Assembly (NCBI GenBank): GCA_036937835.1
Contig: CM072879.1
Location: 11,954,001 to 12,018,000 of the forward strand
Source: Pampus argenteus
Lineage: Eukaryota; Chordata; Actinopteri; Scombriformes; Stromateidae
Reading direction: 5' to 3'
Length of the DNA: 64,000 nt
Shown here: one piece after another, positions 37,643 through 49,300 of the stretch
Layout of the letters: every line of letters begins with the position of its first letter
How positions within the stretch are numbered: position 1 is the first letter of the stretch
Position numbers and translations under genes: made by a program
The notes under the pieces: generated by a model
Seen by the model: the letters and a program-made list of their open reading frames with translations, nothing else
Database searches by the model: none
Told to the model about the DNA's origin: nothing

Positions 37643-40289
37643 GGTTAGATTTTGATGGTAGCGTCTTGCCCAGTGCAGAATATTTTGTCTACACTCTCTA
37701 CTTTAGTATTTATATGTCGGATAAAAGGCTGGAGGTAGCTACCCTTTGTAGAAACAACGCACCAAACAACTCTAGATCTGTGAAATACCCACTAACTACC
37801 AACTGAAAAGGTCAACAAATCAAAAACAAAACTAAGTCATTTTAATTTTTTTTTTTGTAAAAGGGCAGTGTTGAGGAGGGGAATGATCAACAAGCTAAGA
37901 CTACATCTCCTTATTACTTGTTCATAAATCCATGTTTTAAGACATGACTGTAAAGCCAAATGAGCTTTTTTTTTCACCCTGCCATCGACACACGAGATTA
38001 CAACGGAGATTTAAATGAAATGACCAACTCAAATTTGATTTTTTCTTCTGTAAATGTTACTGAAATAAACAGAAGCGGCTGCTACTATAAAAAACCCATA
38101 TCGGCGATATATTTGTTTTTTTGCTATTGATATTGAGGACTACAGAGACCAGCGCGCAGACAAATATTCTGTTATTTGGGTCATTTCAAAATCCCTGATC
38201 CATTGTTGTCGTTTTGTGTTTGTTTCTCTGTCGAGACTGCGTTATGTGCGTGTTACAGACAGATTGGGGATACAGACGAACATGGCAGATAAATACAGAT
38301 GCCAGGAGATATTGGCACAGGGTAACATCGAAGACTACTGCGAAAGTAACTTGACATTTCCTTGACTTTTACTGCCACTCATTTGGCCCACGGCCTGCGG
38401 TGCTGCCACTGCTGATAGTCATGATGCGGGCGTATTTTTAGCACACTAGCTAAGGTGAGCTAGCAAGCTAATCTAGACATTCACTTTCCGACACTAACTA
38501 GTAGTGAACCGACGATATAGCTACATCTTATCTTTTACTGATTGGCTTAATTGAGGCCTATGTGTGGTTGGCTAGTTAGCGTACAGTCATCTTTCCACGC
38601 GTTTACATTTTCTCGCCTGGTTCACTATGACTGCCAGTGCTGTACCGAGTCAAAGACCTACAGGGTTGACTGACTTAACTGGTTTTGCTTGTGCTCAGCA
38701 TTTTTAGCTCGGTATTATTTGCTCCGTGTCTTGTCAACAACTTCCATCGACAAATATCAGCCAGGGGATCAACAGCCAGCCAACCAACGGACCAAAGAAA
38801 CGTTAGCTAAACAAAATCTCCCCTCTTTTCCTACGTCTGAAGTTTCGAGGTGTTTTTTTGCTGCGCTTGTTTTCTTTCTCTTCTTTTCTTCAGTCGTCAC
38901 AACCTCCGGCTCGCCCTGCTACATGCCATGTCAAGATAAATCAACAATCCAGCTGAAATCCTCCGTTCTTTCAGTCGACGCGTGAGGTGTTGTGTCTCCC
39001 GGCGGGCCCATATTTAACGGCGAGTCGTCCAACGTTTTTCCGTTTGGTTTCTTTGTGTGTGTGTATGTGTGTGTGTGTGTTGTTTTTTTCTTTAGCTAAT
39101 AATGGAACACACAAGCTCGTCGATCCACAAGCCTCCCCAAAATGGCTGCGCAGACAACTACAAAGATGTGACGTATGTTGACATGTGACCGCAGCGAGGA
39201 AAAAAAAAAAAACCCCAACAGCAACAACTGCTGCTGTCATGGTGTTTAATTTACAGGCTGAACTTCCCCCCTCACAGCGTGGGATGTAGACGTATTTTGT
39301 ATAAAAAGAAATCTATTTTTCAACAGTGGTTTAGCAATAATATTTTATTGGTGAGTCAGTTATTCAACCAAAAAGTAGAAAAAAAAGAAAACTAAAACGG
39401 AGGTCTATAAGGTCAATAATAAACATATTCGAAATCACTTAATTGAGAATATTAATTTAAATAAAACTTGTTCATTACCATATCAATTCTGTATACCCAA
39501 TAAAAAAACATATGTAATATATAACCCACTAAGATTTTAGTTGTCATTTCTATCATAAGCATAATTTTAAACTCTCTGTTAAAGGGTGATATAAAAATGT
39601 TTTGAATGTGCGTATTTTCTTCTTCTTCAAAACAAGACAAGTACAGTGTGTGTACAATTAATTATTATATTTAAATTTTTTGAAAATTAAAGAATTGTCA
39701 TTATTTTATTCTAATATATCATTTTATTGTCATCGTCAGTGTATTTTGTATTTTTCTGTTACAATACCTAATTGTTCAAGTCACACTTTGGACTGTGTGT
39801 TTGTATGTGTAATGATAAATAAAGTTTTAATAAAAAAAAGAACAGCACAAAAAATCTTCCTCGTGACTTACAGTCTGTGCTCGTGACTGGCGTCTTTACC
39901 ACGTGACTGAATGGGCGTATTTAAGATCCTGGCGCGAGATCTACAGAAGAAAGAAAGGAAGCGACAACAACAGGGACGACGAGCTACTTTTAATCAACAG
40001 TAAGTGGATTTAATGTGTCTAACTACTCTATGAATGTCGCCACATGTGCTGCTCGTTTCTATCGACAGTGAACTGTGTGCTAACGTTAGCAGAGTTCACC
40101 TAAATTAGCTTGTTTCATCGGAAGTAATCGGCTTTATTTTCCTACAGACGAAGCCAACCTGTAAACATATCTTAACGAGTTAATCATATTGAACGTTTAC
40201 ACGCTGAACAATCAATGGTAGACTTTCACAAATGTTCCTTTAAGCTTTTTCTTTGTTTGCTATTTTCTCATTAGGTCTTCAAAAAGAAA
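37643..40289. promoter_or_regulatory. Divergent region, c6orf62 / gmnn
   Basis: The left part should hold 5' UTR and promoter of c6orf62 (minus). A CpG-containing segment at about 38930-39180 carries a YY1-like AAAATGGCTGC at 39139, but no transcription start can be fixed. The right part holds the gmnn promoter, a non-coding first exon ending at 39999 (donor GTAAGT) and an acceptor at 40274. An AT-rich stretch lies between. No further coding gene is seen. Confidence 0.5.
39931..39938 (+). promoter_or_regulatory. gmnn: E2F-like motif upstream of gmnn
   Basis: GGCGCGAG lies about 60 bases upstream of the gmnn first-exon donor, within or next to the probable core promoter. Mammalian geminin transcription is E2F-controlled. 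The site assignment is by motif only. Confidence 0.4.
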
Positions 40290-42695
40290 ATGATGAGCTC
40301 TGGAAAGCTAAAACAAAACCAGCAGAGGTCTAATGAGAATATAAAGGTAAGTAATGCTGCTGATGGATTGTGTTAGAAATGTATTTATGAAAAAAATAAT
40401 AAAATAAAAATATTGTCCACCAAATGTATTGTAAGAGTTCAGGGCTGAGATTTACGGATCAAACTCAAGGACTTAAGGGAAGGTTCATGTTGTGTAATAG
40501 TCTTTGGTTTCACCAGTGTTTAAAGATTAAATTTAGCTGTTTCAGTTTTTGAATGCTGTGGTCACTATTATGACTTACTGGGACACTTGACTATAATGAG
40601 CTATTGATACCAGTAACACCTGTGCTCTTCCTATTGAGTCAACGTCTAGATTGGTGTTAAATGACTGCAGCAATAAGTGGAAATTATTCTTGGTATTGCA
40701 TTGAGTGGCTCTATAACTATACTGGTGTTCATCAAGGAAGTTTGAATCTACAGGAATGATAGTTTGAAGAAAACTGTCTGTCTGAGCAATGTTGATCACT
40801 TATTATACTCTAAAGTAGTTTTGGACATCGTCCCCCTAATGACTCAAAATCACTTTCTATAGGCATGAAACGCACAAGCAGTGTTGATGCTGTAGCCAAA
40901 CATTAACTGAATGCTCTGTAATGAACCCTGAAGAAAGACACTTTCCCACGGCTGTTGAAAGGAGGCGGGTCCTGCTCCTGTTCCCACACCTGTAGGCCTG
41001 TTGCACATGGCAGCGTTAAACTACTTCACTTATGCCCTCTCCCATGGTGACAGTGTAAATGAAGTGTGAAAAGTGATGCTAAGCCTCATTGAATAGACTC
41101 TGAAAATGAACACAGGTCATGTCGTGTTTTCCCATGTGACTCTTATTTCTCAAGATTCACTTGTAATGGGATATTTCACTGTTCTGACAGGTTTCCTGTT
41201 ATGACATCTTGCATTTCTGAACTACACATGGTCACATTTTAACTTGTTTTTTTTTGTCTTCCAGAGCTTTTTCAGCCCATCTCAAAAAGCAATGGGACCC
41301 CCAAGGCAAACCCTGCAGGTCCTCCAACTCTCAGCTGGCAACAAAGATTTGGGAAGGTCTGCTCAGGTATGCTGCAAGTCATTCGATTTATTTACTGGCA
41401 GAATGAAATCTAGCAGTTTTCTAAGCTAGTTTTCACTTTTTTAGGCAGGAAAGTCTATTCCCAAACGGAAACAGTGGAGTGTAGAACAAACCAGAGGTCC
41501 AAAGAGGGCAAAAGCAGAAGTCAAATCCACACAAACAGAAGAAACTCAGTGTTTGACAGATGGCATGTCCAATGAAGCATATGAACTGATGGTCAAAGGT
41601 AGGTAATGATTCACAATAAATGTACTAACTACCACCACACTGGGGCATCTACTTCCGATCTTTACCTGGAGCTCAAATTTTCACTATTCTAGAAACGCCA
41701 CCTTCCACTTACTGGAAAGAGGTAGCTGAGGAGCGAAGGAAGGCCTTGTACAATGTTCTACAGGAGAACGAGAAGGTGAGTTAATCACTAATGGACTGCT
41801 AATGTTTAGCTGTGAGTTGAGCTGTTCTCACGCTCCCACAGGCTGAGTCAACCTTAGTTGGCTTCAGTTCAGCTTGCACTGGATTTTAAAGTAACTCTAC
41901 ACCTGTTATCGGCATTTAACTTTAAAGTAATAACACTGAAGGTGCCAATCCTGTAATAAAATCCGATTCTTGCTAAATGCATCTGGGGTAGATTACTGGG
42001 AGATCCAGAAGTTGATTTGAGAACAACTTTTTGTTTTCTGAATGCTTCAATTGTATGGCTTTGCCTTAAGTTTGAGTCTGTGCTTTAATGTGTCAGTTTC
42101 TTTTCTTTTTTTTAAACTAGTTGCACAAAGACATCGAGGTCAAAGAGGAACAGATAACAAAGCTTCAGAGTGACAATGAAGAGCTGCAAGAGCTGGCACA
42201 ACATGTACAGTACATGGCGGATATGATTGAGGTACACATACCAGCATTGCTAAGCCTGTTCTGTCAAGACAATGTGGTCTTGTCGTCACTATGTACACAA
42301 ACACTTTAATCACACGCATGTCCTATAATAGAACCTGGCTTAAATTAAAGTGCATAAGTGTTAATTTTAAATCCATTTTAAGCTAATTCCTTTAATGATG
42401 TCACATGTTCAGAGCTGTCTACAAGCTGGTAAACTTTAAGACTGTTCAAATGTTGTCTTATTTATACTTTTAGAGGTTGACTGGGAAGAGTCCTAACAAT
42501 CTAGAAGAAATGAGGGAGATCGCCCTTGATGTGGAAGAGGATGATGAGCTGGAAGAGGAGGATAGTATAGTGGCCTGTCGGAGTGAGGAAGAGGACTCGG
42601 ATTGCAGCCAGAGTGAGGAAGAAGACTCGGATTGTGATGCAGAGGAAGAACAGACCTCAGACCATGAAACGGCAGGACCCTCAGTGCAAGATTAA
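40290..42695 (+). CDS. gmnn: gmnn, geminin (DNA replication licensing inhibitor)
   Basis: Six coding exons: 40290-40346, 41265-41366, 41445-41598, 41693-41775, 42121-42231 and 42474-42695, totalling 729 nt and 242 aa (human 209). The start is the first of two adjacent ATGs. A destruction-box-like RQTL lies at residues 33-36, and basic nuclear-localisation clusters (PKRKQW, GPKRAKAE) fall at about 59-78. The family core TPPSTYWKEVAEERRKAL leads into a heptad coiled coil (about 116-165) that dimerises and binds CDT1. The C-terminus is strongly acidic. Geminin sequesters CDT1 in S/G2/M to prevent re-replication and is degraded by APC/C. The tail is longer than in mammals, with an internal duplication of SEEEDSDC. 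A non-coding first exon ends at 39999. Confidence 0.96.
40347..41264 (+). other. gmnn intron after the first coding exon
   Basis: This is a 918-bp intron with donor GTAAGT and acceptor TTCCAG. No coding content is seen. Confidence 0.85.
42581..42634 (+). repeat. gmnn: 30-bp tandem duplication in gmnn exon 6
   Basis: The 24-base block at 42581-42604 recurs at 42611-42634 with a single G/A difference. Each encodes SEEEDSDC and the period is 30 bases, so the frame is kept. Confidence 0.9.
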
Positions 42696-43016
42696 CCGAG
42701 ACTGGCACATCATGGGACAAGCAACCATAATTGGCTTGTCAGTAGTTTTTTGTTTTTTAATTTCTTTATGTACTTCAAACTGCATCACTCTTAGAACACC
42801 TGTGATCTTATATTTAAGCCTTGAACAGATGTGGCTATATTAAAAAAATAGCTTTTCGATAACACCTTGACGGTCCAATATATTGTGAAGTCATTTTTGT
42901 TCCAGTGTATGGTTGACATTCAAAGCCACATCCTAGAGTGCAGCCCTCAAGTGTTTTTGTTTACAATGTAAAATTGTGCAATGTTATGACACAACTGTGT
43001 ACATATGGTTAATGTA

Positions 43017-43022
43017 AATAAA
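43017..43022 (+). terminator. gmnn: Polyadenylation signal AATAAA, gmnn
   Basis: Hexamer 321 bases after the stop, followed by a T-rich stretch. Confidence 0.6.
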
Positions 43023-43769
43023 CACTTTTTTTAGAAAAAACCTCATCTTTCCATATGGGCTTTTGTGTCCTATCATTAAAGTTGCTTGATGCCAGGTGGC
43101 TGTATAGCTTAAACATATAGTCACGAGTCCCAGGAGCCCTGTAACAAACTCAAATTAGTGTAACTTTTTTTTTTTTTTCTCCACTGCAGCCTTGGAGTTT
43201 TATTCAGTGGAACTAATTGTTCATGTACATCAGTAATTTGGGAATGTACCATGTTGATGCAAAATTCAATGTGATTCTTCAAGGCCTAAAGTCTGATTAC
43301 AGCAGTACTCTACTTTAATCACTGGAGGGTGATGATGACTCATCTTGAGTGTACAGAATATCAAAGATTATGAAATATTGTTTTAAACAGGCAATGTTTT
43401 AATTAAACAGTTCTTAATTAACCTGCATGTTCATTAACAAGGATGTTTTTCTTAATGTAGGGTATGCTGCTTGTGACTCTGCCCCCTCAATATTCAGTGT
43501 AAATGCAACCCACAAATTCACTAACAAAAAATGACAGTGGGATTTTTTTTTTTTTTCTCCATTTTGTGCCTTGTATCCTGTCCTGGAACCCAGAAAAATC
43601 GGTCTGTTGCTTTGACTCTTCTCTCTTCCTTGCCTCCTTCCCTTGCATCAAGGGACTAAGATGTGAAGAGAGGAGGTAAGAGAAGGACTCTAGGATGCAA
43701 AAACTGATAGAGGGGATTGAATGCTTTATAAAATAAATTCCACAGTGTTTTAATTATGCAAAAATAAAC

Positions 43770-43775
43770 TTTATT
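43770..43775 (-). terminator. ripor2: Polyadenylation signal of ripor2 (AATAAA on the minus strand)
   Basis: TTTATT on the plus strand, 2.5 kb past the ripor2 stop. Upstream alternatives may exist. Confidence 0.4.
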
Positions 43776-46028
43776 GCAACTTTTGATGAGCAGAGGAAAT
43801 ACTGCTAACCACAATGGAGAAGAGTAGTATGCAACTAAACAGATCAGTACTGAAGCCCTCAACCACAGAGATGGATAAAGTTAATTTTCAGCAAATTGTA
43901 TCAAGTTATTCTTAAAACCAGTCTCTAATGAAAGGTGTGCACATTTTGCCAACTTGTATTTTTGTGATGATTAGAAATTGAACAGCCAACAAATCAATTT
44001 ATAACACTGGTCAACTGCAATTTTCTAAAAAAAAAAAAAAACTACCTCACTCATAAATGAACAGACACTGAATGAGTGGGTGAATTGAATACTCACAAAA
44101 ATACTGCAATGCTATTCACATCATGGAAGAAATAAAAGTAATTGTTACTTAAAATATGGACCTTATTTTGCAAAAAGCTGTATAGAAAAAAACAAACAAA
44201 ACTTAACACCATCTTTAGCTTTTAGTAACAACTTCACACATTTACAGATTATAATACAAAAGGAAAAATACATTTCATAAAAATATCACTTGTTTTTAAT
44301 TAATATGGCTTTATTTGACTGTGCAGTTAGAACCAAATGTAACAATATTTATATATTGTGAATTATTTGCTGTATTTTTAAGCTGTGCTTCTAAAGGTAA
44401 GTCTGGCCAAAATGTTGTATTGAAAATACATTCTCCTTGATGAATTATGAGCTCTTATTAAAAAGACAATTTTAAAAATTAAGTCTTCCTTTGGTTACAA
44501 TAAATCCCACGTAATAAAGTAATATTTCTAATATATAATGTCCTATTACGTTTAGGACCTTTTAGGGAAAAAAAAAATCTTTAATACTATTAGACTATAA
44601 GCAGATCTTAATCTTCTCCAAAATAATAATTCATCTACTTTAATTCATCCAAAATAAACTCCAATTAAAGTTAAGCATCAGATCAGTTGCATGGCAATAA
44701 CACGGAGGCCTTTTTAAACAAACAAACAATATTTCAAATACTAGACCTGATCAAAAATAGAACATAAATATAAAATTCATTTACATAACAATGTCATCTG
44801 CACTATTACAGTTTAACTCCAGAGAACATTAGAATCACAAGGAGTGAATAATAAATAAGGGGTGTGAACAAATGTGGGTTTTGTCGTCGTGCACTAGCAC
44901 CGGACTCAGTAGTACAGTTACAATGAGATTTGAGGTTGGAATTAGACACTTCGGGTCGGTTTTTCCAAACAGAGCAGACTCGGGATAACAGAACACTTTA
45001 TCCTGCAGCTTCTCATAATAAAAGCTTAATTAGTAATTCCTCTATCAGCTCACATACTGTATAAATGTGCAGTTAGCCACAACTGAGACAACACCTCTTT
45101 TCAGCCCAAAGGAACCTCCTCTCTGTACTGACATATTGAGAAAGTGCATTTTCACACAATCCTAAATTAATTTTTATTGCCCTCGACTAGCTCCGTACCT
45201 GGTAGGAAAAAAAAAACAAAAAAACATTTACAAACGAGTGTATTCGTTTCACCCGCCTGCTCGACCATATCAAGGCTCAAATGGTCAAAGCTGTCGTGTC
45301 AGATAGATGCAAAAGAGTCACATATGTACAGAAAAAATTGCACTTGTTAAACTGCAAGTATAAGAAAACTCAGAGATAAACTGTTGAGTGAGTGAACGCT
45401 CTGTGCTGTGCGGACATGTTTCACCTCTACTCTTCCACCTAACTGAGTATAACTGAGGTCTAAATCTGTTGAGGACTGTAAACAGCTGTTAAACTCGGGC
45501 TCTTTATCCGCTACCACACTTTCTCTTGGAGGCCATTCTTAACTTCATGCCACAAAACGCACACACACATCTTTCAACCATACAAGAATCCCTGAAACCC
45601 AAAATGGAACGTACTAGACAAAAGAACTTAAATATACATTTTGAATACAACCACATACGTTACACCAGCTGTGTAAAATATGCCATATTTACATGCCTTA
45701 CAACAGTGCAAATTCTCCGTAAGCGCCAGGAAACATTTTCTATGCATCTTAACGCAAAACCACCTACTAAAAACATGAGATAAACAGTGATTATACAAAG
45801 TTTATAGAATTAGTATACCGTGTGAAACAACTGACTATCACAATCATGATGATTAATTGAATCAGTGAATAAGTAATTGTGCTTGTGTGAAGGGTGAAGA
45901 TGCATTGCTCAAATTCTAGTATCCACAGTCTTTGGAGCGGTTTTCAGCGACGTCATGTCCACTCAAATTCTCCAGTTAAACCCAACATGACCAGTCTGTC
46001 TGGCTCAGAAAGCAGGGAGAGGAAAGGG

Positions 46029-46048
46029 GTGTGTGTGTGTGTGTGTGT
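46029..46048. repeat. (GT)n microsatellite in ripor2 3' UTR
   Basis: Short GT run followed by two GTAT units. Confidence 0.9.
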
Positions 46049-46314
46049 ATGTATGTGCAGGAAGAGTATAGGTTGTGAGTCTCAATGTTTAAGACCATTT
46101 GTTTGGTGTTAACTTCTAGGAGGCAGTGAGTACAGTGATCAAATGTGGTGGTTGCAGTGGACTTTTAAGTCTGTGCCAACATCCTTTAAGAATAAGCAGA
46201 TCGATGAACTAAATCAGTCATTAACAGCCGTGTGAGGTGTGCAGGGTGGGATTAAGATGTGGGACAGTGCTGGGCTGGGCTGGTAATCTGGGATGTTTTC
46301 AGTGGCACAATAGC

Positions 46315-49300
46315 TCAAAAGGCAGTGGTGACGGCGTTGCCTCGCCGTGTGCCCAAACGGATAATTTCCCCTGGCACCGTGTCCAGCTGCTCGTACGCCA
46401 GCCGGCCCTCCTCACCTGCAACACACACACAAGTGTTATCTTGAAGCACACACTACATTTACATATTTTTATATTTCATGGTTCGCAGTATATATGACTG
46501 TGTGATTGTGTATGATGTGTATGAAATGCAAGTCAGACATAAAGACGATTTGTAGATGAGCAACGCTTTGATTTCCATAAATTGGCTACTCACCAAATGT
46601 GAGCAGGGTTTCTATGGCGACGTGGCGGAGCTCCTCATCAGCTGAATCACACAGCGCTACCACGGCTCTAATACTCTCTACGGCCTGCAGACACAGGGAC
46701 AGACAGAAAACGTCTCTGAACATTTTTGCATCAGCCAGACTCTTTTTAACGGTATCACTTAGATACATTCAGCCTGAAGGAAGACAAATGGAGACAATGG
46801 AGACCTGAATCAGTCCCACATTCTTAGTGTCACATGATGCAACAGGCCACTAACCTGCAGGCAGCTGAGAGCTGAACATGCTGCCCTCTGGCTCTGAACT
46901 CCAGCCTCTGACAGCGCCTGGGTGTAGCACTCCACTGCCTGTAGACACATAAGCAATCAAATGTGGCTTGTGGCATCTGTCAGGAATATCTGAAATGGTT
47001 TTCGTCCTTACACACACACACACATAAACACATTCATTTATCTGTAACTCTCTTTTTCTTTGTCACTACACTCACCCTGGTCCTGAAGTGGCTGTGTGAT
47101 GCTGCAGTGGAGAGGTAGTTGGCTGCTGCCTTGTTGACCTGAGGGTCCTCCGCAGTGAGCAGGGAGGCCAGGGCCCTCAGGGTGCTGTTTCTCGGCCACA
47201 GGGATGACAGGGGAATCTCTTCCAGCTCTGCTAGACATCGAGAGTTATCCCCGCTGCACAGGACCTCTGCAAACACCTCTGAATATAAGCCACAAACACA
47301 TAACACACCAACTTTATTTGGTTATTAAAGAATAGGTAAAATTAATTCACAAAATGGTGGAAATAGTTTTTTTTGCTCTTTTTGTAAATTATAATAAATG
47401 TAACCTCATCTACTGTATATTGTATAACTTCCTCTCTAATACACGATAATCATTATTCTTTACTAAGTGTATGTTGTAATGCAAATATAAGCAATGGGGA
47501 CTATATTCCCACACTCAGCACTTTTATTTAAACACATGTTCTCTTTTAATCACCATCAAAATGTTTGTTAGTTTGTGCAAGTGTTCACGTTGTGCAAGAA
47601 AGAAATATATCCTGCTCACCCTCTCTGCCCAGGCGCAGCAGGTGCGTCTCCATATCTTGTACTTCATGTTGTAAGATGTAGCTGTGGAACTGAAACACGG
47701 TCAGGACGTCCTGGGAGAGCGCCGACACGGGAGGATTGTGTGGAGCCGCTAGGTCGCTTCTGTCCACCATCTCACCCACTACTGCACCGATCACTAGTGA
47801 GGGAGAAAGAAAAAAAATAAAGTTTAAACAAGAACCTGCAGACTAAAACTCAAGAATGTGCATCTTCACAGCCGTTTCATGTAGTTGACACTTTAGATAC
47901 ATCTTTGAACAAACTGCGATGCAAACGGATGCAAAAGATGAAATGTTCAGTGTAATACATGTGAGCCAACCTGTTTCAGCGCTGTGTGGGTGTCTCTCCT
48001 GCAGCACCGCTGTGTAGCGCTGGTTCATGTGTTTGAACACTCTGTCTAGTGTGGTGTGGAAAAGCCCTGCAGACCCGCTGCACTCTGACCACAGAGTCAT
48101 CAGCTCTGGACGCTCTGCGAGGCCTGGGAGAACTGAGAGGGAGAAATAAAAAAAATAAAAAACACAAAACAGAAGGTCAAAAGCGCAAAAAAAAACCCCT
48201 CATAATGTTGACATGTTGTTGTTGTTGTTGTAAAACACATAACAAACCAATGAAACAATGGTTTTCACTTGTTGGTACCCACCGTCAGCAGCGGATATAA
48301 TTGCTCCCAGTCTGTCCACACTGATCTCTGCTAGCTCTTCTAACAGCTGAGTCTGACCTGACAGTTTGAGGAGCAGACTGCGCCGCTGCCACACACCAAC
48401 GCCGCTCAACAACTGCCATTACATAAACAAACAAAAGCAAATTAAATGTCTGATATACAAAAGCCAAATTTGTGTTTTTTTTTATGTAGCTGTATTTTGT
48501 AACAGTGTTTTACCTCTATGAGGTGATTACAGTACTGCAGGTGGATGACGATTGCCACGTCCAGGTTCTCGTTTCCGGTGGTGAGAGGCAGAGGGCTTCC
48601 CGCCACACTGTTGCCCACCCCCGTGTCCTCGGTCAGGGCTTCGCTCAGGTGTCCTCTGGCTTCTGGATGCTGGCCACTGAGAGGCATATAGGCAGAGTCA
48701 CCACCAAGTGGCAGCAAAAACACAGAATGATAATCTACTCTGCTTCATATGTGATACCTTAACAAAGTTTCTTCTAAAACTGTACCATGCATACATTTAT
48801 AAATTGTGAGACAATGAAAAAATGTATGCAGTGTCAATGTCTTCCTCCCTCTGTCCCCCCTTACCCGATCCTCTCTCCATCTGTATCAAAAAGCGGAGAC
48901 CGCTGCGGGGGGATGCTGAGGACGGCGTTATCGTCTCCTGTATCCTCGTCATCAAAGTCTGAGGTGTTGAGAAAGTCAAAGCTCTCCAGGGCGCTCTCCA
49001 CTGTCAGACTGAGGCTGGACGACCGGCTCCTGTGACCTGGGAGACGACACTACAGAGAGGAGGCGGTAATTACTCTCTCAACTTCACTAATTACTTTTTC
49101 ATTTTATGTGATCAGTTTTTAGTGATGTTGTGTGTTGTTGTTTTCTTCTGCCTCAAATAGTTGACATTTCTTTTATATTTACGACTGAAAGTACATGATA
49201 GATTACAGAGGAATACTCCTTTAAAAAAAGCCCCATGTACTGTAAAGTAGAGGGTCTGTTTCCAAACAACATTCATCATGAAACTTAATATAAAATATTT

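Larger units (their letters stand above)
42696..46314. other. Convergent 3' UTRs of gmnn (plus) and ripor2 (minus)
   Basis: gmnn ends near 43040 and ripor2 near 43750, leaving about 0.7 kb of spacer. The ripor2 3' UTR would be about 2.5 kb, AT-rich, with several A and T runs (for example 44027-44040). No further coding exon is seen. Confidence 0.6.

Noticed and set aside
49037..49049. Alternative ripor2 exon 14 acceptor at CTCCCAG (exon from 49036)
   Set aside because: It would put the exon out of frame. The TAG acceptor at 49050 keeps the conserved SRSSSLSLTVES frame.
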